Source: Neisseriaceae bacterium HSC-16F19
Lineage (GTDB): Bacteria > Pseudomonadota > Gammaproteobacteria > Burkholderiales > Neisseriaceae
Assembly: GCF_024171525.1 (NCBI RefSeq)
Contig: NZ_JALJZY010000013.1
Location: 6,584 to 70,583 of the forward strand
Direction of reading: 5' to 3'
DNA length: 64,000 bases
Of this stretch, positions 9,180-17,540 are shown one piece after another (position 1 is the stretch's first letter; every line of letters starts with the position of its first letter). The notes beneath the pieces are model-generated. The model searched no databases, was not told where the DNA came from, and saw nothing but the letters and a program-made list of their open reading frames with translations. Position numbers and translations under genes: made by a program.

Positions 9180-10616
9180 ATGGCTGAATTACACCACGAA
9201 GATTTGGAATTGCCCTCCGGCTCCGATTGGGAGTCCGAAACCGGTGCTGATGTCGAAGTGGCTGTCGATGATTCGTTGATGGCGGACTTGGCCGGTGCGG
9301 TATCATCCGATGATTCCGTCGTTGAGTTTGAGGATTCTCCCAGCGAACTGGCTGACGCACTGAATGCGGATGCGCCTGAAATTGAGGATGCCGTAGTGGT
9401 TTCCGAAACCACTTTGGCAGAAGCTCCCCAATCCGAGCCGACACCGGAAGACAAAGCACTGGTGAAGCTTGAACCAGAAATTGTTGAAGCCGAAATCATT
9501 CAGGAAGAAAGCGAAGCGGAAAAGCTGGGTCTGAGCGAGCAGGAATTCGAACATTTCATGCAAACACCGCAAGGTCAGCAAATCATATTGCTTCTGCAAA
9601 AGATAAGCGCTCAGGCCGTTGCCGCAAATCAAGCCGAATCCCAAGCATTCCACAGACAGATTTCACAAGAAATGTTAGCCCTCCTGCAGCAATTCCGCCA
9701 GGAGCAGGCACAGGCCCAAGCGGGTAATGCGCAAGCCTTGCAGGCTGCCCAAGCGAATGTGGCCGCCAATCCCAATGCTGCCCCCAGCCAAAGCGTTAAC
9801 GGTCTGCTTCACGGTCTGCAAACTTTGGCTGCAGGCTCTGCCAATCTGGTAACGGGCGCGGCCCATTTGGGTGCCAAATCCCTAAGTGCGATAGGCTCCG
9901 CATTGCGCTCCTACAGTGCTGCCGACAAATCTGCTGAACATGATGTCGGTAAAAGCGAGGATGCCCGCGTAGCCCAGGAAAACCACAATAACATCTCCGA
10001 AGGCATGGCCGGTATTTATTTGGGGCAGGAAGACATCCCGTCCAATATGCAATACCGTATGAGCAGCATGCTGGCTGCCGAAGAGGATTACCTCAACGGT
10101 GTTGACGAGCTGTGGCGGGCCAAACAGATGCAGGACGTACTGCACAAGGTTGAAGAGTATGCCGATGCCCATGGCTTATCCAAACAAGATGTAATCTCCC
10201 GCATCAATTCCGATGCTTCTGTCGAAATGACCGATCTGAATAATGCGTTTAACCAGGCCATGGAACATGACCCGGACGCACGGGCCGCCAAGGAAAAATT
10301 GGACCGATCCTTGAACGAGTGGATGAGCCATCACGAAAGCCTGACCGAAGATTTTGCATTTGCAGATACCGGCAACAAACGGCATCAGGAAGCGTTTGAG
10401 CAATACCAGAAATCCGAGCGTACCGTGCAGGAAGCAACCGAGATCGTACCCAAGACGGCTGACGAAGAGTTGAGCCATATGGAACGGTTCCGGGAATTCA
10501 TGGAGAACATGAAAGAGAAAATTGCCGAATTGGCCCGCCGGGTCAGCGAAAAAGTGATGAGCTTTTTCGGCCGAACCGGCCACCCTGCCGATATGCATGC
10601 GAGCCCGGCTCCTTAA
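9180..10616 (+). CDS. Hypothetical acidic protein, 478 aa
   Basis: GGAG sits eight bases before the ATG. There is no signal peptide. Residues 1-115 are strongly acidic and probably disordered, followed by a Q/A-rich coiled coil (about 120-200), a short Gly/Ala-rich amphipathic stretch (about 210-245) and a charged helical C-terminal half. I cannot assign a function. It is the last gene of the 2837-10616 block; a new promoter starts just after it. Confidence 0.7.
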   Translation: MAELHHEDLELPSGSDWESETGADVEVAVDDSLMADLAGAVSSDDSVVEFEDSPSELADALNADAPEIEDAVVVSETTLAEAPQSEPTPEDKALVKLEPEIVEAEIIQEESEAEKLGLSEQEFEHFMQTPQGQQIILLLQKISAQAVAANQAESQAFHRQISQEMLALLQQFRQEQAQAQAGNAQALQAAQANVAANPNAAPSQSVNGLLHGLQTLAAGSANLVTGAAHLGAKSLSAIGSALRSYSAADKSAEHDVGKSEDARVAQENHNNISEGMAGIYLGQEDIPSNMQYRMSSMLAAEEDYLNGVDELWRAKQMQDVLHKVEEYADAHGLSKQDVISRINSDASVEMTDLNNAFNQAMEHDPDARAAKEKLDRSLNEWMSHHESLTEDFAFADTGNKRHQEAFEQYQKSERTVQEATEIVPKTADEELSHMERFREFMENMKEKIAELARRVSEKVMSFFGRTGHPADMHASPAP

Positions 10617-10640
10617 TCTGCTAGCACAGTTTGAAAGTGT

Positions 10641-10683
10641 TGTCAATATATGAATTGACAAAAAGGCGATTTTATGATATAAT
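10641..10683 (+). promoter_or_regulatory. Consensus promoter with overlapping operator for the first Fic module
   Basis: TTGACA (10655-10660) and TATAAT (10678-10683) are separated by exactly 17 bases. The inverted repeat TGTCAAT-N6-ATTGACA (10641-10660) covers the -35 box. A repressor bound there would block RNA polymerase, and antitoxin or toxin-antitoxin autoregulation is the obvious model. An AGGAGG ribosome site lies at 10711-10716. Confidence 0.8.
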
Positions 10684-10721
10684 TCTGCCGCTTGTGTTGC
10701 TTGGACGTTAAGGAGGATGAG

Positions 10722-10979
10722 ATGGTTGCTGCAAAAAAAACCTATGGTGCACTGAACATTACCGCCGAGGAGAAAACCAAGCGGGCGCGTAGTGTGGCTG
10801 CTGCCGTCAACAGTGCCCGTCTTGACGGCCAGGAGTTGGGCCGCCACGTCTTGGCCGTATATGAGGAGTATCTCGCCGGGGACATCACCCAGGAAGAGAT
10901 GCTGCAGAAAAACAAAGCTGCGGCCATCCAGGATCTGAAGGAATACCAATTCCAGCTGGATGCCAGATACCCGAGTTGA
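10722..10979 (+). CDS. VbhA-like Fic antitoxin (motif variant SARLDG)
   Basis: The start is ATG 10722 after AGGAGG. The 85-residue product contains NSARLDGQELGRHVLAVYEEYLAGDITQEEM, which I split as SARLDG plus the EYLAG.IT.EE helix typical of VbhA-type antitoxins. These proteins place the glutamate of [S/T]xxxE[G/N] into the Fic active site and block ATP gamma-phosphate binding. Here the position is Asp rather than Glu, so inhibition may be weaker or tuned to the variant toxin. The gene ends two bases before the Fic ATG. Confidence 0.75.
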   Translation: MVAAKKTYGALNITAEEKTKRARSVAAAVNSARLDGQELGRHVLAVYEEYLAGDITQEEMLQKNKAAAIQDLKEYQFQLDARYPS

Positions 10980-10981
10980 AT

Positions 10982-12121
10982 ATGGATTACGAATTCATCA
11001 AAAGCCTGAAACTGGTTGACCGTTACATCACGTCCCTGACTTCAGCCCGGATTCAAGCGATACATGAGCGTGGTGAGGTTCCAGAGCGTTTTTCTTTGGA
11101 GCATTTGCAGTCGCTCCATGCCGAAATATTCCAAGATCTGCCCGCTGCATTTTTTGCCGAAGAAGCGCAGCCTTTTTTTGAGGCTGTGCCCTCATACTAT
11201 TTGGACCACAATCCCGGTGAATTCAGGCAGCCTTCAGATCCATTCAATCCCCACAGCAAGTATCGTGCATACGGTCTGGAAGACACCGTATGCACGTTTT
11301 ACTCATGCGCCGACGAGCAAGATTTACAGCAGGCTGAAGCCTATTTGGCCGGCCTGGATGTGGCGGCGCTTAAAGCTGCCCCCTATGAGGCTAAAGTAGC
11401 CGCCGTGGCGGAGATGTACCAAACCTTGGATTTTCTCCATCCTTTTCCGGAAGGCAACAGCCGCACCCTGCGGGTTTTTACCCAGCAGTTTGCCAGTTCC
11501 ATCGATTTGGAATTTGATTGGACCTTGGTGGACCAGCAAGACCTTTACGGCGCTCGAGATTTGAGCCTGTTATCGCGCAGTGCGCAATATTTTGACGATC
11601 CCGATACATTGGAAGAAGTCCACCGGGGTTTGGCGACCCTGGACAAATACGGCCTAAAAGACATGAATGCCATGATTCGCGAGGGCTCCAATACACAGGA
11701 AGTGCGTAAAAACCTTGATGCCATGCTTGAATTTTCGCTCGCACGATATGGCGAAGCGCCGGACATAGATGCCATGCGCCTGCTCCAGCCCGGCCGTGAA
11801 GACATGTTGTATGCGACCATACGCAACGGCATTTACCAGCCGGACCCCGAAGCATTACGGGAGCTGAAGCAACAAACAGAAGACATCATTTACGCTTTGC
11901 ACGACAAGCAGGGTGGTGCACCGGCAGCACCCATCACCGGCTCAACGGTCAATATGGATGCAGAGAGCAAGACCAAACTTCAGGCCCAGTGCTTGGCATG
12001 GCTGCCTGAAATCAATAAAGGTCTCGAACGGGCCAGTGAGCGGGCGCTCACCTGGGAAAAAATGCTGGGAAAGGACGAATACAGACCCCAACAATATAAT
12101 GACTCCGGATTGGAATTGTAG
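10982..12121 (+). CDS. Fic-domain toxin (class I, variant motif HPFPEGNSRTLR)
   Basis: I chose ATG 10982, just after the antitoxin stop; an in-frame TTG at 10976 overlaps it. The Fic core spans roughly residues 30-200. It has LHAEIF, a flap region around GEFRQPSDPF, and HPFPEGNSRTLR at about residue 152. The motif keeps the catalytic His, the acidic residue and both Arg, but has Ser where GNGR normally has Gly. Fic enzymes transfer AMP or related groups to target hydroxyls. About 180 further residues of helical sequence follow, which I do not recognise; in Bartonella VbhT this place holds a secretion domain. Confidence 0.8.
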   Translation: MDYEFIKSLKLVDRYITSLTSARIQAIHERGEVPERFSLEHLQSLHAEIFQDLPAAFFAEEAQPFFEAVPSYYLDHNPGEFRQPSDPFNPHSKYRAYGLEDTVCTFYSCADEQDLQQAEAYLAGLDVAALKAAPYEAKVAAVAEMYQTLDFLHPFPEGNSRTLRVFTQQFASSIDLEFDWTLVDQQDLYGARDLSLLSRSAQYFDDPDTLEEVHRGLATLDKYGLKDMNAMIREGSNTQEVRKNLDAMLEFSLARYGEAPDIDAMRLLQPGREDMLYATIRNGIYQPDPEALRELKQQTEDIIYALHDKQGGAPAAPITGSTVNMDAESKTKLQAQCLAWLPEINKGLERASERALTWEKMLGKDEYRPQQYNDSGLEL

Positions 12122-12138
12122 CCGGATCGCCAACCAAT

Positions 12139-12167
12139 AATGCCGTTTGATACAAACGGCATTTTTT
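12139..12167 (+). terminator. Rho-independent terminator after the Fic module
   Basis: The 11-bp perfect stem AATGCCGTTTG / CAAACGGCATT with a three-base loop is followed by a run of T. It ends the antitoxin-fic transcript just before the kfrA control region. Confidence 0.85.
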
Positions 12168-12205
12168 CGTGCTTACTCAAAAGATTTGCTCAAGGTATTG
12201 TGTAT

Positions 12206-12242
12206 TGTAATAATATGTAGTAATATACTACATATTATTACA
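12206..12242 (+). promoter_or_regulatory. 37-base perfect palindrome, kfrA operator
   Basis: Two 17-base arms (left arm TGTAATAATATGTAGTA) are separated by ATA and match perfectly. The palindrome ends 14 bases before the kfrA ATG and covers the likely promoter. KfrA of IncP plasmids represses its own gene through inverted repeats, so autoregulation is the natural reading. Confidence 0.8.
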
Positions 12243-12256
12243 TCAAGGATATTCGA

Positions 12257-12880
12257 ATGGCTATCACCCTGGCAGAAATCTACGCAGTTGCTGACAAAAT
12301 CGCGGAATCCGGCCAACAACCCACGCTGGCAGCCGTTCGAGCCGCGTTGGGTGGCGGCAGCTATACAACGATTTCCGAAGCAATGAAGCATTGGAAGGCT
12401 GAGAGACAGGCCGCTACGGCACCTATCCGTGAGGCTGCGCCTGCGGCAGTCTTGGAGCGCATGGGCGACCTGGCTGCCGATATTTGGGGCGTTGCCATCG
12501 GCATGGCCAACGATAGGTTGGCAAGTGAACGCCAAGCGTTGGATATGACGCGGCAGGAGTTGGAGAGTGCCCAGCAGGAGGCAGCCGAATTGGCCGACCA
12601 AATGGCAGCCGAGTTAGAGGCAATGCGGGCGCAGATTGAACAGCAGGCAGAGGCGTTGAAAGCGGCAGAGGCACAAGCAAAACAGCTCGCTGTAGCAGAA
12701 GAAGCAGCCCGTACAGCACAGGCTGCGCTAGCCGAGGCCCAAAAGCGTGCAGACAGCCTGGCCCTCTTGCTGGAGCAGGAGCGTGAAGATACGCGGAAGG
12801 CTCAAGCCAAGGCTGAGGTAGCCTTGGCTGATGCGGCTCGACTGTCGGGCAAGCTAGAGGCGCTTTCGCCCGCCAAGTAA
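12257..12880 (+). CDS. kfrA: KfrA-type DNA-binding coiled-coil protein
   Basis: Residues 1-60 (ITLAEIYAVADKIAESG...GGGSYTTISEAMKHWK) match the KfrA N-terminal helix-turn-helix domain. Residues about 85-200 are an almost uninterrupted A/E/Q-rich coiled coil, the KfrA hallmark. In RK2, KfrA autoregulates and contributes to stable inheritance. The start is supported by AAGGA nine bases upstream. It is monocistronic, between the Fic terminator and a convergent minus-strand operon. Confidence 0.85.
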   Translation: MAITLAEIYAVADKIAESGQQPTLAAVRAALGGGSYTTISEAMKHWKAERQAATAPIREAAPAAVLERMGDLAADIWGVAIGMANDRLASERQALDMTRQELESAQQEAAELADQMAAELEAMRAQIEQQAEALKAAEAQAKQLAVAEEAARTAQAALAEAQKRADSLALLLEQEREDTRKAQAKAEVALADAARLSGKLEALSPAK

Positions 12881-12884
12881 ACCT

Positions 12885-12927
12885 GAAAGGGCTGTGGCCA
12901 AGCTGCCAACGGCCACAGACGCCCTTC
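12885..12927. terminator. Stem-loop between convergent genes
   Basis: GAAAGGGC-TGTGGCC pairs with GGCCACA-(GAC)-GCCCTTC around an 11-base loop, between kfrA and the convergent 12933 gene. There is no T run, so it may be a weak bidirectional terminator or an RNA stabiliser. Confidence 0.45.
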
Positions 12928-12932
12928 AGTGA

Positions 12933-13187
12933 TCAATATGCTTCCGTGCCCACCCGCCAAGAGTCAACATAGCGGATCCTGCTTTTATTGATTCGTGCGT
13001 CTTTCCAGTAACGCTCACCAAAAACCTCAATTTTTAAGCGGCCGTCAGGCATGGTTTTCAGCACATTACAAAACATCTGGTAGCAGATCTCGGACTGGTG
13101 GTTCAATTGGTGTACGCATTTCAAATAATGCTGGCCGTGCCATTTCTCAGGCCGCGGACATTCGTCGCTGATACGGTAGGTTACCAT
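12933..13187 (-). CDS. Hypothetical protein, 84 aa
   Basis: A strong ribosome site (GAGGAGGG) precedes the ATG at 13187. The small soluble protein has several Cys and His residues (DECPRPEKWHGQHYLKCVHQ...CYQMFC) and could bind metal. It is the last gene of the minus-strand ATPase operon and is not recognised. Confidence 0.65.
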   Translation of the reverse strand: MVTYRISDECPRPEKWHGQHYLKCVHQLNHQSEICYQMFCNVLKTMPDGRLKIEVFGERYWKDARINKSRIRYVDSWRVGTEAY

Positions 13188-13197
13188 TTTACCCTCC

Positions 13198-13332
13198 TCA
13201 GATAGTCAGTTTTTTGGTGAAGCACATGGTTTCCACGGAAGCCTTGGCTGTGTGTGACGAGTAGCTGATTTTGACTGCATCACCCACCTTGGGTACCACG
13301 GTAAGGATGCTTTGGGTGCTACTCCGCGCCAC
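13198..13332 (-). CDS. Small hypothetical protein, 44 aa, GTG start
   Basis: This frame starts with GTG inside the end of the 13319 gene (14-base overlap) and its TGA lies ten bases before the next ATG. The product (VARSSTQSILTVVPKVGDAV...) looks like a small beta-rich domain. The tight fit between two genes, with overlap upstream and a ribosome site immediately downstream, is the main support; there is no family match. Confidence 0.4.
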   Translation of the reverse strand: MARSSTQSILTVVPKVGDAVKISYSSHTAKASVETMCFTKKLTI

Positions 13333-13561
13333 CTTTCATATCCAGGCGCTTGAGTTCCCAAAATGCTTTGAGGGTACTGGGCAACAGCAGCAGAATCACC
13401 AGCATCCCGATGATGAATGTCAGTACCCGGCTGAAATAAACGGTATTGTCCAACAACCAGCCAATCAGGGAGGAGGCTGCCGGGAATACACCCAAAACCG
13501 TGACAATGACCGCTTTAATTCTGAATTCCCTCTGCAATATTTCTTTGTATTTCTCATTCAT
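13319..13561 (-). CDS. Small membrane protein, 80 aa
   Basis: Two hydrophobic segments (about residues 18-38 and 45-62) predict a hairpin in the inner membrane with basic N-terminus. The ATG overlaps the stop of the ATPase gene by four bases, so the two are coupled and the protein may anchor or partner the ATPase. Not recognised. Confidence 0.65.
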   Translation of the reverse strand: MNEKYKEILQREFRIKAVIVTVLGVFPAASSLIGWLLDNTVYFSRVLTFIIGMLVILLLLPSTLKAFWELKRLDMKGGAE

Positions 13562-15063
13562 GATCTGGCTCCTGTCTGGGTTTTATTGGTGTCGTTGATG
13601 GGCCGGAAGTATGTATAAGTCCATGCCGATTGGGCTTGTCCAACCCATTTCATTTGGCAAAGGAAGCGTTTGCGCAAGATGATCCATTTGAGGGCATCCA
13701 AAGGAATATTCATTTTGCCGACTGCGGGTTTCCACAGCAGCTCGTCTATACCCAAAACCACCTTGGTCCCCATAGCTGTCATAATGTCTTTGGGATAGTG
13801 TTCCGGACTTTGGCTGACGAGCAGCAGCTGTAAGCCGAATTTACGTCCCTCCAAACCGATTTTGTTGATGATGTTGTCCGGGTCATCATCCATGACCACA
13901 TGTGCCTCGTCAATGACGATGGTTTCACGGATACGGTCGGTTTCACCAAGCTCCAATGCCTTCTCAAACAGTGCCTGACACTTAAAAAGGATAAACATGC
14001 TGCGCTCTTCAATACCCAAAGCGCGGATGTTGTAGCGCCAAATCGGCTTGGTGGTATCAAAAGGCGGGGTTTCCGCTTTAAAGATACCCACGGCATTGAG
14101 GTTTTCCAGTCGGTCCACCACCGATGCCAGCACATCGGAGCTGTCGTATTTCAATAATTGGTCTACTTCTTTGCCGGAGACAACCGAATTGACATACTCG
14201 GTATAGGACTCAATGGCCCTTTGCTTGGCGCGTTCCAGCTCTTCGGCTTCTTTGTCGGCTGTGTAGCCGCTTTGGGTGGCCAGGGACTTGAGGCGCTTTC
14301 TGACAAATGAATTGGCCTTTTTGTGGACAATTTCCAGTTTGGTACAGGCCTCGGAGTTGGCTCCGAGAAAGGTACAACGGTTGATGTGTTTGGCGTAGCG
14401 CAACACATCTTCCAAGGTGGGATTGGTGCGGGTGAAGTGCTTGGGCGGCCAACGGGTGAGGCCGTCCCGGTAGTCGTCAAAGTGACACCACCAACACCGG
14501 GCATCCGGGTCCCAACGCGCCCCCAAGGCGCTAGCATCGGATTTGTCCTCATAGGGGACATCGATATAAAAACGTTCTTTTGAGGGTAGTACCGTTGAAC
14601 CCTGCTCGATGACCCAGGAAGCCGGGTCATCCATATGGAAACCGAAGTTCTCGTAGGTGTCATAAATCAGGTTGCGTAAAACCGACTGCTGTTTTTCGCC
14701 CAATACCCGTGAAACTTTGCCGATGACATTCAGAAAGGTGCGGGTGCGTTTACGCACACCGCCAAAATGCGGATCCGGACTGATTTCCAAAGGGTTCAGG
14801 CCGTAGTGGGTCTGTTCGGAGAAAAGGACCTCGGAGGCATTGTCAAATTGCAAGTCACCGTGCACATCAAAAACGTGGGCGGTATAACTATGGCTGCCAC
14901 TGGTCGCCGCCAATGATTCGACAAACCGTTTAAGATTGTACGACTTGCCCGCACCCGTCATGCCGATGATGCAGATGTGCGGGTTAACCAAGCGCCCGCT
15001 GTCCCATACGACAGGCTGATTTCTGAAACCGTTACCCGCATTGAAACCCAGCTCGATTTGCAT
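13558..15063 (-). CDS. HerA/VirB4-like ATPase with inserted DUF5710-like domain
   Basis: Walker A is GMTGAGKSYNLK (about residue 34-45) and Walker B is TIVIDEAHVVMDDD (about 385). HVFDVHGDLQF and QLLLVSQSPEHYPKD are further motifs typical of HerA/TraG/VirB4-type AAA ATPases. Residues about 165-210 (FYIDVPYEDK...ALGARWDPDARCWW) look like DUF5710, a small domain often found fused to mobile-element DNA enzymes. A GGAGG ribosome site lies before ATG 15063. It heads a four-gene minus operon divergent from the 15198 operon. Possible roles are DNA pumping, transfer or defence; the sequence does not decide. Confidence 0.7.
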   Translation of the reverse strand: MQIELGFNAGNGFRNQPVVWDSGRLVNPHICIIGMTGAGKSYNLKRFVESLAATSGSHSYTAHVFDVHGDLQFDNASEVLFSEQTHYGLNPLEISPDPHFGGVRKRTRTFLNVIGKVSRVLGEKQQSVLRNLIYDTYENFGFHMDDPASWVIEQGSTVLPSKERFYIDVPYEDKSDASALGARWDPDARCWWCHFDDYRDGLTRWPPKHFTRTNPTLEDVLRYAKHINRCTFLGANSEACTKLEIVHKKANSFVRKRLKSLATQSGYTADKEAEELERAKQRAIESYTEYVNSVVSGKEVDQLLKYDSSDVLASVVDRLENLNAVGIFKAETPPFDTTKPIWRYNIRALGIEERSMFILFKCQALFEKALELGETDRIRETIVIDEAHVVMDDDPDNIINKIGLEGRKFGLQLLLVSQSPEHYPKDIMTAMGTKVVLGIDELLWKPAVGKMNIPLDALKWIILRKRFLCQMKWVGQAQSAWTYTYFRPINDTNKTQTGARS

Positions 15064-15078
15064 CGCTCCTCCTATATA

Positions 15079-15165
15079 ATGGGTGAACGTTACCCATATA
15101 AAAAAAGAAAATTTAAAAAATTTTCTGAAATTGATGTTTATATTTTATAGTATCTCTACTATAAT
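15079..15165. promoter_or_regulatory. Divergent control region with inverted repeat
   Basis: ATGGGT-N7-ACCCAT (15079-15097, with AACGTT at its core) lies just upstream of the minus-strand ATPase start and could be its operator. For the plus operon a TATAAT is at 15160-15165, followed by GTGGAGG before ATG 15198. No good -35 is visible. The spacer is strongly AT-rich. Confidence 0.5.
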
Positions 15166-15197
15166 AGAAACAGAAATTTTGATAGTGGAGGCCCTAC

Positions 15198-16100
15198 ATG
15201 GCCAATCAGACCGACATTTTAACTTACCAGGCATCGATATTGATGGCCGCTGTCAGAATGACATCTGCCGCTTCCAACGGTGGGGAAGTCGATTTGACAG
15301 AAGAGTTATTGGCGCAAAAGGTTGAAAAAATCATGCGCCGCATGAATACGCTGCGTGATTGGCTTTTGTGCGCTATACCGGACGGTGCTGCCCCGCAGGC
15401 CTTTAACCGTTTGACCGAGATCGCCTTGCAGCAGGCCTGCCATGAACAAATGTGCGCAGGTGCTGGTCAGTGGCTGACTCCGGCGACGATAAGCACAATC
15501 CTCGGATCTGTCGGCGATCACCCCCAGGCAGCAATACTGTCCAAGCGGATACCGTTGGAAGTAGGCCTGGTCGGCCTCAATGCTGAGCTGCACCAATATT
15601 TCCAACAATTCAGCGGCCAAGTAAAATTTGCAGATGACGATGCGCACGGGCTGCTCAACGCTCAGGCTTTAGATATAGTCCTGGCCGCCGCCCAGGATTT
15701 TTCCGAGCAGGTAAACGGTACTGACCGCGAAATAGTCGTCACGGAGCTCATACAGTCATACTGCAATATTTACAAAGCCAGCATAGCCCAAATTATGGCT
15801 TTGCAGCCATCTACGGGGCAAGAGCCCGAACACGGCATGGATGACGCCCTGGATTATATGGACATGCCGGACGATGGGCCGGAAGGTTTTGATGATGCCA
15901 ATTTACCGCCGGATATTTTTAGTGACGATGGTGAAGATGACGCACTGCCTTTCCTTTATGGTACAGATGAAGGCGAAGGCGAGGGCATGACTGCCGATGA
16001 ATTTTTTGCGGCAGTTTGGGATACATTCCAAATACGCAGGCAGCAGTTACTGAGTAATGTCACCAAGCTACGGACAATTATGCAAAAGGGTCAACAATGA
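15198..16100 (+). CDS. Hypothetical protein, 300 aa, acidic C-terminus
   Basis: GGAGG precedes the ATG. The N-terminal two thirds are helical and the region 205-270 is very acidic (MDDALDYMDMPDDGPEG... then DDGEDD). The stop overlaps the next gene by four bases. It opens the long DNA-processing operon that includes topoisomerase and primase genes, so a role in DNA handling is possible but unproven. Confidence 0.65.
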   Translation: MANQTDILTYQASILMAAVRMTSAASNGGEVDLTEELLAQKVEKIMRRMNTLRDWLLCAIPDGAAPQAFNRLTEIALQQACHEQMCAGAGQWLTPATISTILGSVGDHPQAAILSKRIPLEVGLVGLNAELHQYFQQFSGQVKFADDDAHGLLNAQALDIVLAAAQDFSEQVNGTDREIVVTELIQSYCNIYKASIAQIMALQPSTGQEPEHGMDDALDYMDMPDDGPEGFDDANLPPDIFSDDGEDDALPFLYGTDEGEGEGMTADEFFAAVWDTFQIRRQQLLSNVTKLRTIMQKGQQ

Positions 16101-16546
16101 ACAGCAATGCAACGATTTGCCAGGCCTTGATTGAAGGGCTGGTTCGCGAATACACCGATGCCCATCAAACGGAATACTGCATCAAGAAAGACGGATCCCC
16201 CACATCCCTCAACCCGCGGGAAGTATCGCTGATAACTTATCCGAGCATCATGCTATTGGTCGACAAAGAGGCACGTCAGCTCGGTTTTGAGGGCAGCCAG
16301 GTGCGCTTTAAGATAGAGCCGCACGGATCCAGACCGTTTCCGCTCAAGGCCGACAGCGAGCCCAAGCTGCCGATGAGTGTGCTATTGCCTTTTGTTTTGG
16401 AAGTGTGTGAACGGGAATTGGCCAAAGAGCCGGTGTTGTCCAAGGTATTCGAGAACGCCATCCGTACCGTTATCCCTGATTTCACACTCAACCAGACACA
16501 AGAATTGGTGGCCAGTGAAGATTTTGGGGTTCACGAGCCTGCATAG
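16097..16546 (+). CDS. Hypothetical protein, 149 aa
   Basis: Start overlaps the previous stop (ATGA), indicating coupling. The protein is soluble with no motif I recognise; its middle (PSIMLLVDKEARQLGFEG...) is mixed alpha/beta. It is separated from the next gene by an AT-rich gap of about 75 bases that may contain an additional promoter. Confidence 0.6.
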   Translation: MNSNATICQALIEGLVREYTDAHQTEYCIKKDGSPTSLNPREVSLITYPSIMLLVDKEARQLGFEGSQVRFKIEPHGSRPFPLKADSEPKLPMSVLLPFVLEVCERELAKEPVLSKVFENAIRTVIPDFTLNQTQELVASEDFGVHEPA

Positions 16547-16620
16547 ATTTTCAAAAATATTTTTTTTATTTTGTAAAAATGTTACTATTTGCCGGATTCC
16601 ATGACGGCTAGGAGACTGAG

Positions 16621-17067
16621 ATGATCAATGAAATCAGGGACTATGTCCTCAGCTTGTTAAGCCGATATGACGAATTCGGCGTGTCTGCCATGGAAGATTA
16701 TCGGGTTTTTCTTGAAGATGCGCCTGAAACGCAAAATACTCACAGCATATCCGGCATATTCCGGCCCGTATGGCATGGTGGTCAAGACAGTCACAGCGAG
16801 CGCCCGACCGATTGGACCGAAGTGCTGATTTATGAAGATGCCAGCCCGGAAGAAGAGGGCTTCATATTTGAAATAAACGGACACGAAGCAGGAGAGGCCA
16901 GAGAAACCTACTTCCTGCAGGTATACCTGACACCGGATAACGATGGCCGTTACGCCTGTGATTGGCGTTATTCCGGCAATCAGGGCGAAACAGAACTGAA
17001 ACATGTGGCCGGCTTTCATGAGCTACGCGAATTGCTGCATGAATTTGAACAAACACTGGCTTTTTAA
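16621..17067 (+). CDS. Hypothetical acidic protein, 148 aa
   Basis: AGGAGACTGAG before the ATG is a good ribosome site. The product is acidic, with no signal peptide or membrane segment. It lies 14 bases from the next gene in the same direction. Function unknown. Confidence 0.6.
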   Translation: MINEIRDYVLSLLSRYDEFGVSAMEDYRVFLEDAPETQNTHSISGIFRPVWHGGQDSHSERPTDWTEVLIYEDASPEEEGFIFEINGHEAGEARETYFLQVYLTPDNDGRYACDWRYSGNQGETELKHVAGFHELRELLHEFEQTLAF

Positions 17068-17081
17068 CAAGGATACACAAC

Positions 17082-17537
17082 ATGGCCGCCTTACCGAAAG
17101 CATCACCCGCCGCCTTGGCAGGTCAATTCTGCGAAGTGACCTCCATTTACGGACAGCGCATTGTGGTGATGTTCAGCAAGAACAACCATTTTGTTTTTGA
17201 CAATACCGATCCCCGCCATCCCACCACTCCTATGGTGTTGCGTGAAGAGGATGAGCCCGTTGTTCTGGGCAGCCTGGTGCAATATGTCAAAAACAATGAC
17301 TTGGTCCAAGCCTTGGCCAAAGTGGACGAATACCTCAAATCCAACTTGCCCGACCGGCAGCCTGACAGTCTGTTGATATGTCGGATTTTGCATTGGCTCA
17401 AGCAAAATGACCTTCACATCAGTCCCAGCCCCAAAAGTATAGAGGACGGGATTCAGGCTGCGTTGCAGGTAGAACAGGATGTGTACAACCTGCATGGGTT
17501 TATCAAAAAGGTCGAAACGTTGGCGGCGGCATCATAA
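17082..17537 (+). CDS. Hypothetical protein, 151 aa
   Basis: AAGGA sits ten bases before the ATG. Residues 15-60 look beta-rich and the C-terminal half helical. It is followed after three bases by another small gene and then the topoisomerase gene. Not recognised. Confidence 0.6.
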   Translation: MAALPKASPAALAGQFCEVTSIYGQRIVVMFSKNNHFVFDNTDPRHPTTPMVLREEDEPVVLGSLVQYVKNNDLVQALAKVDEYLKSNLPDRQPDSLLICRILHWLKQNDLHISPSPKSIEDGIQAALQVEQDVYNLHGFIKKVETLAAAS

Positions 17538-17540
17538 GCC

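Noticed and set aside
13271..13618. 115-codon plus-strand frame between kfrA and the ATPase operon
   Set aside because: Antisense to the coupled 13319 and 13558 genes, no ribosome site.
15083..15325. 80-codon frame at the head of the 15198 operon
   Set aside because: Most of it lies in another frame of the 15198 gene and it begins in the AT-rich promoter region.
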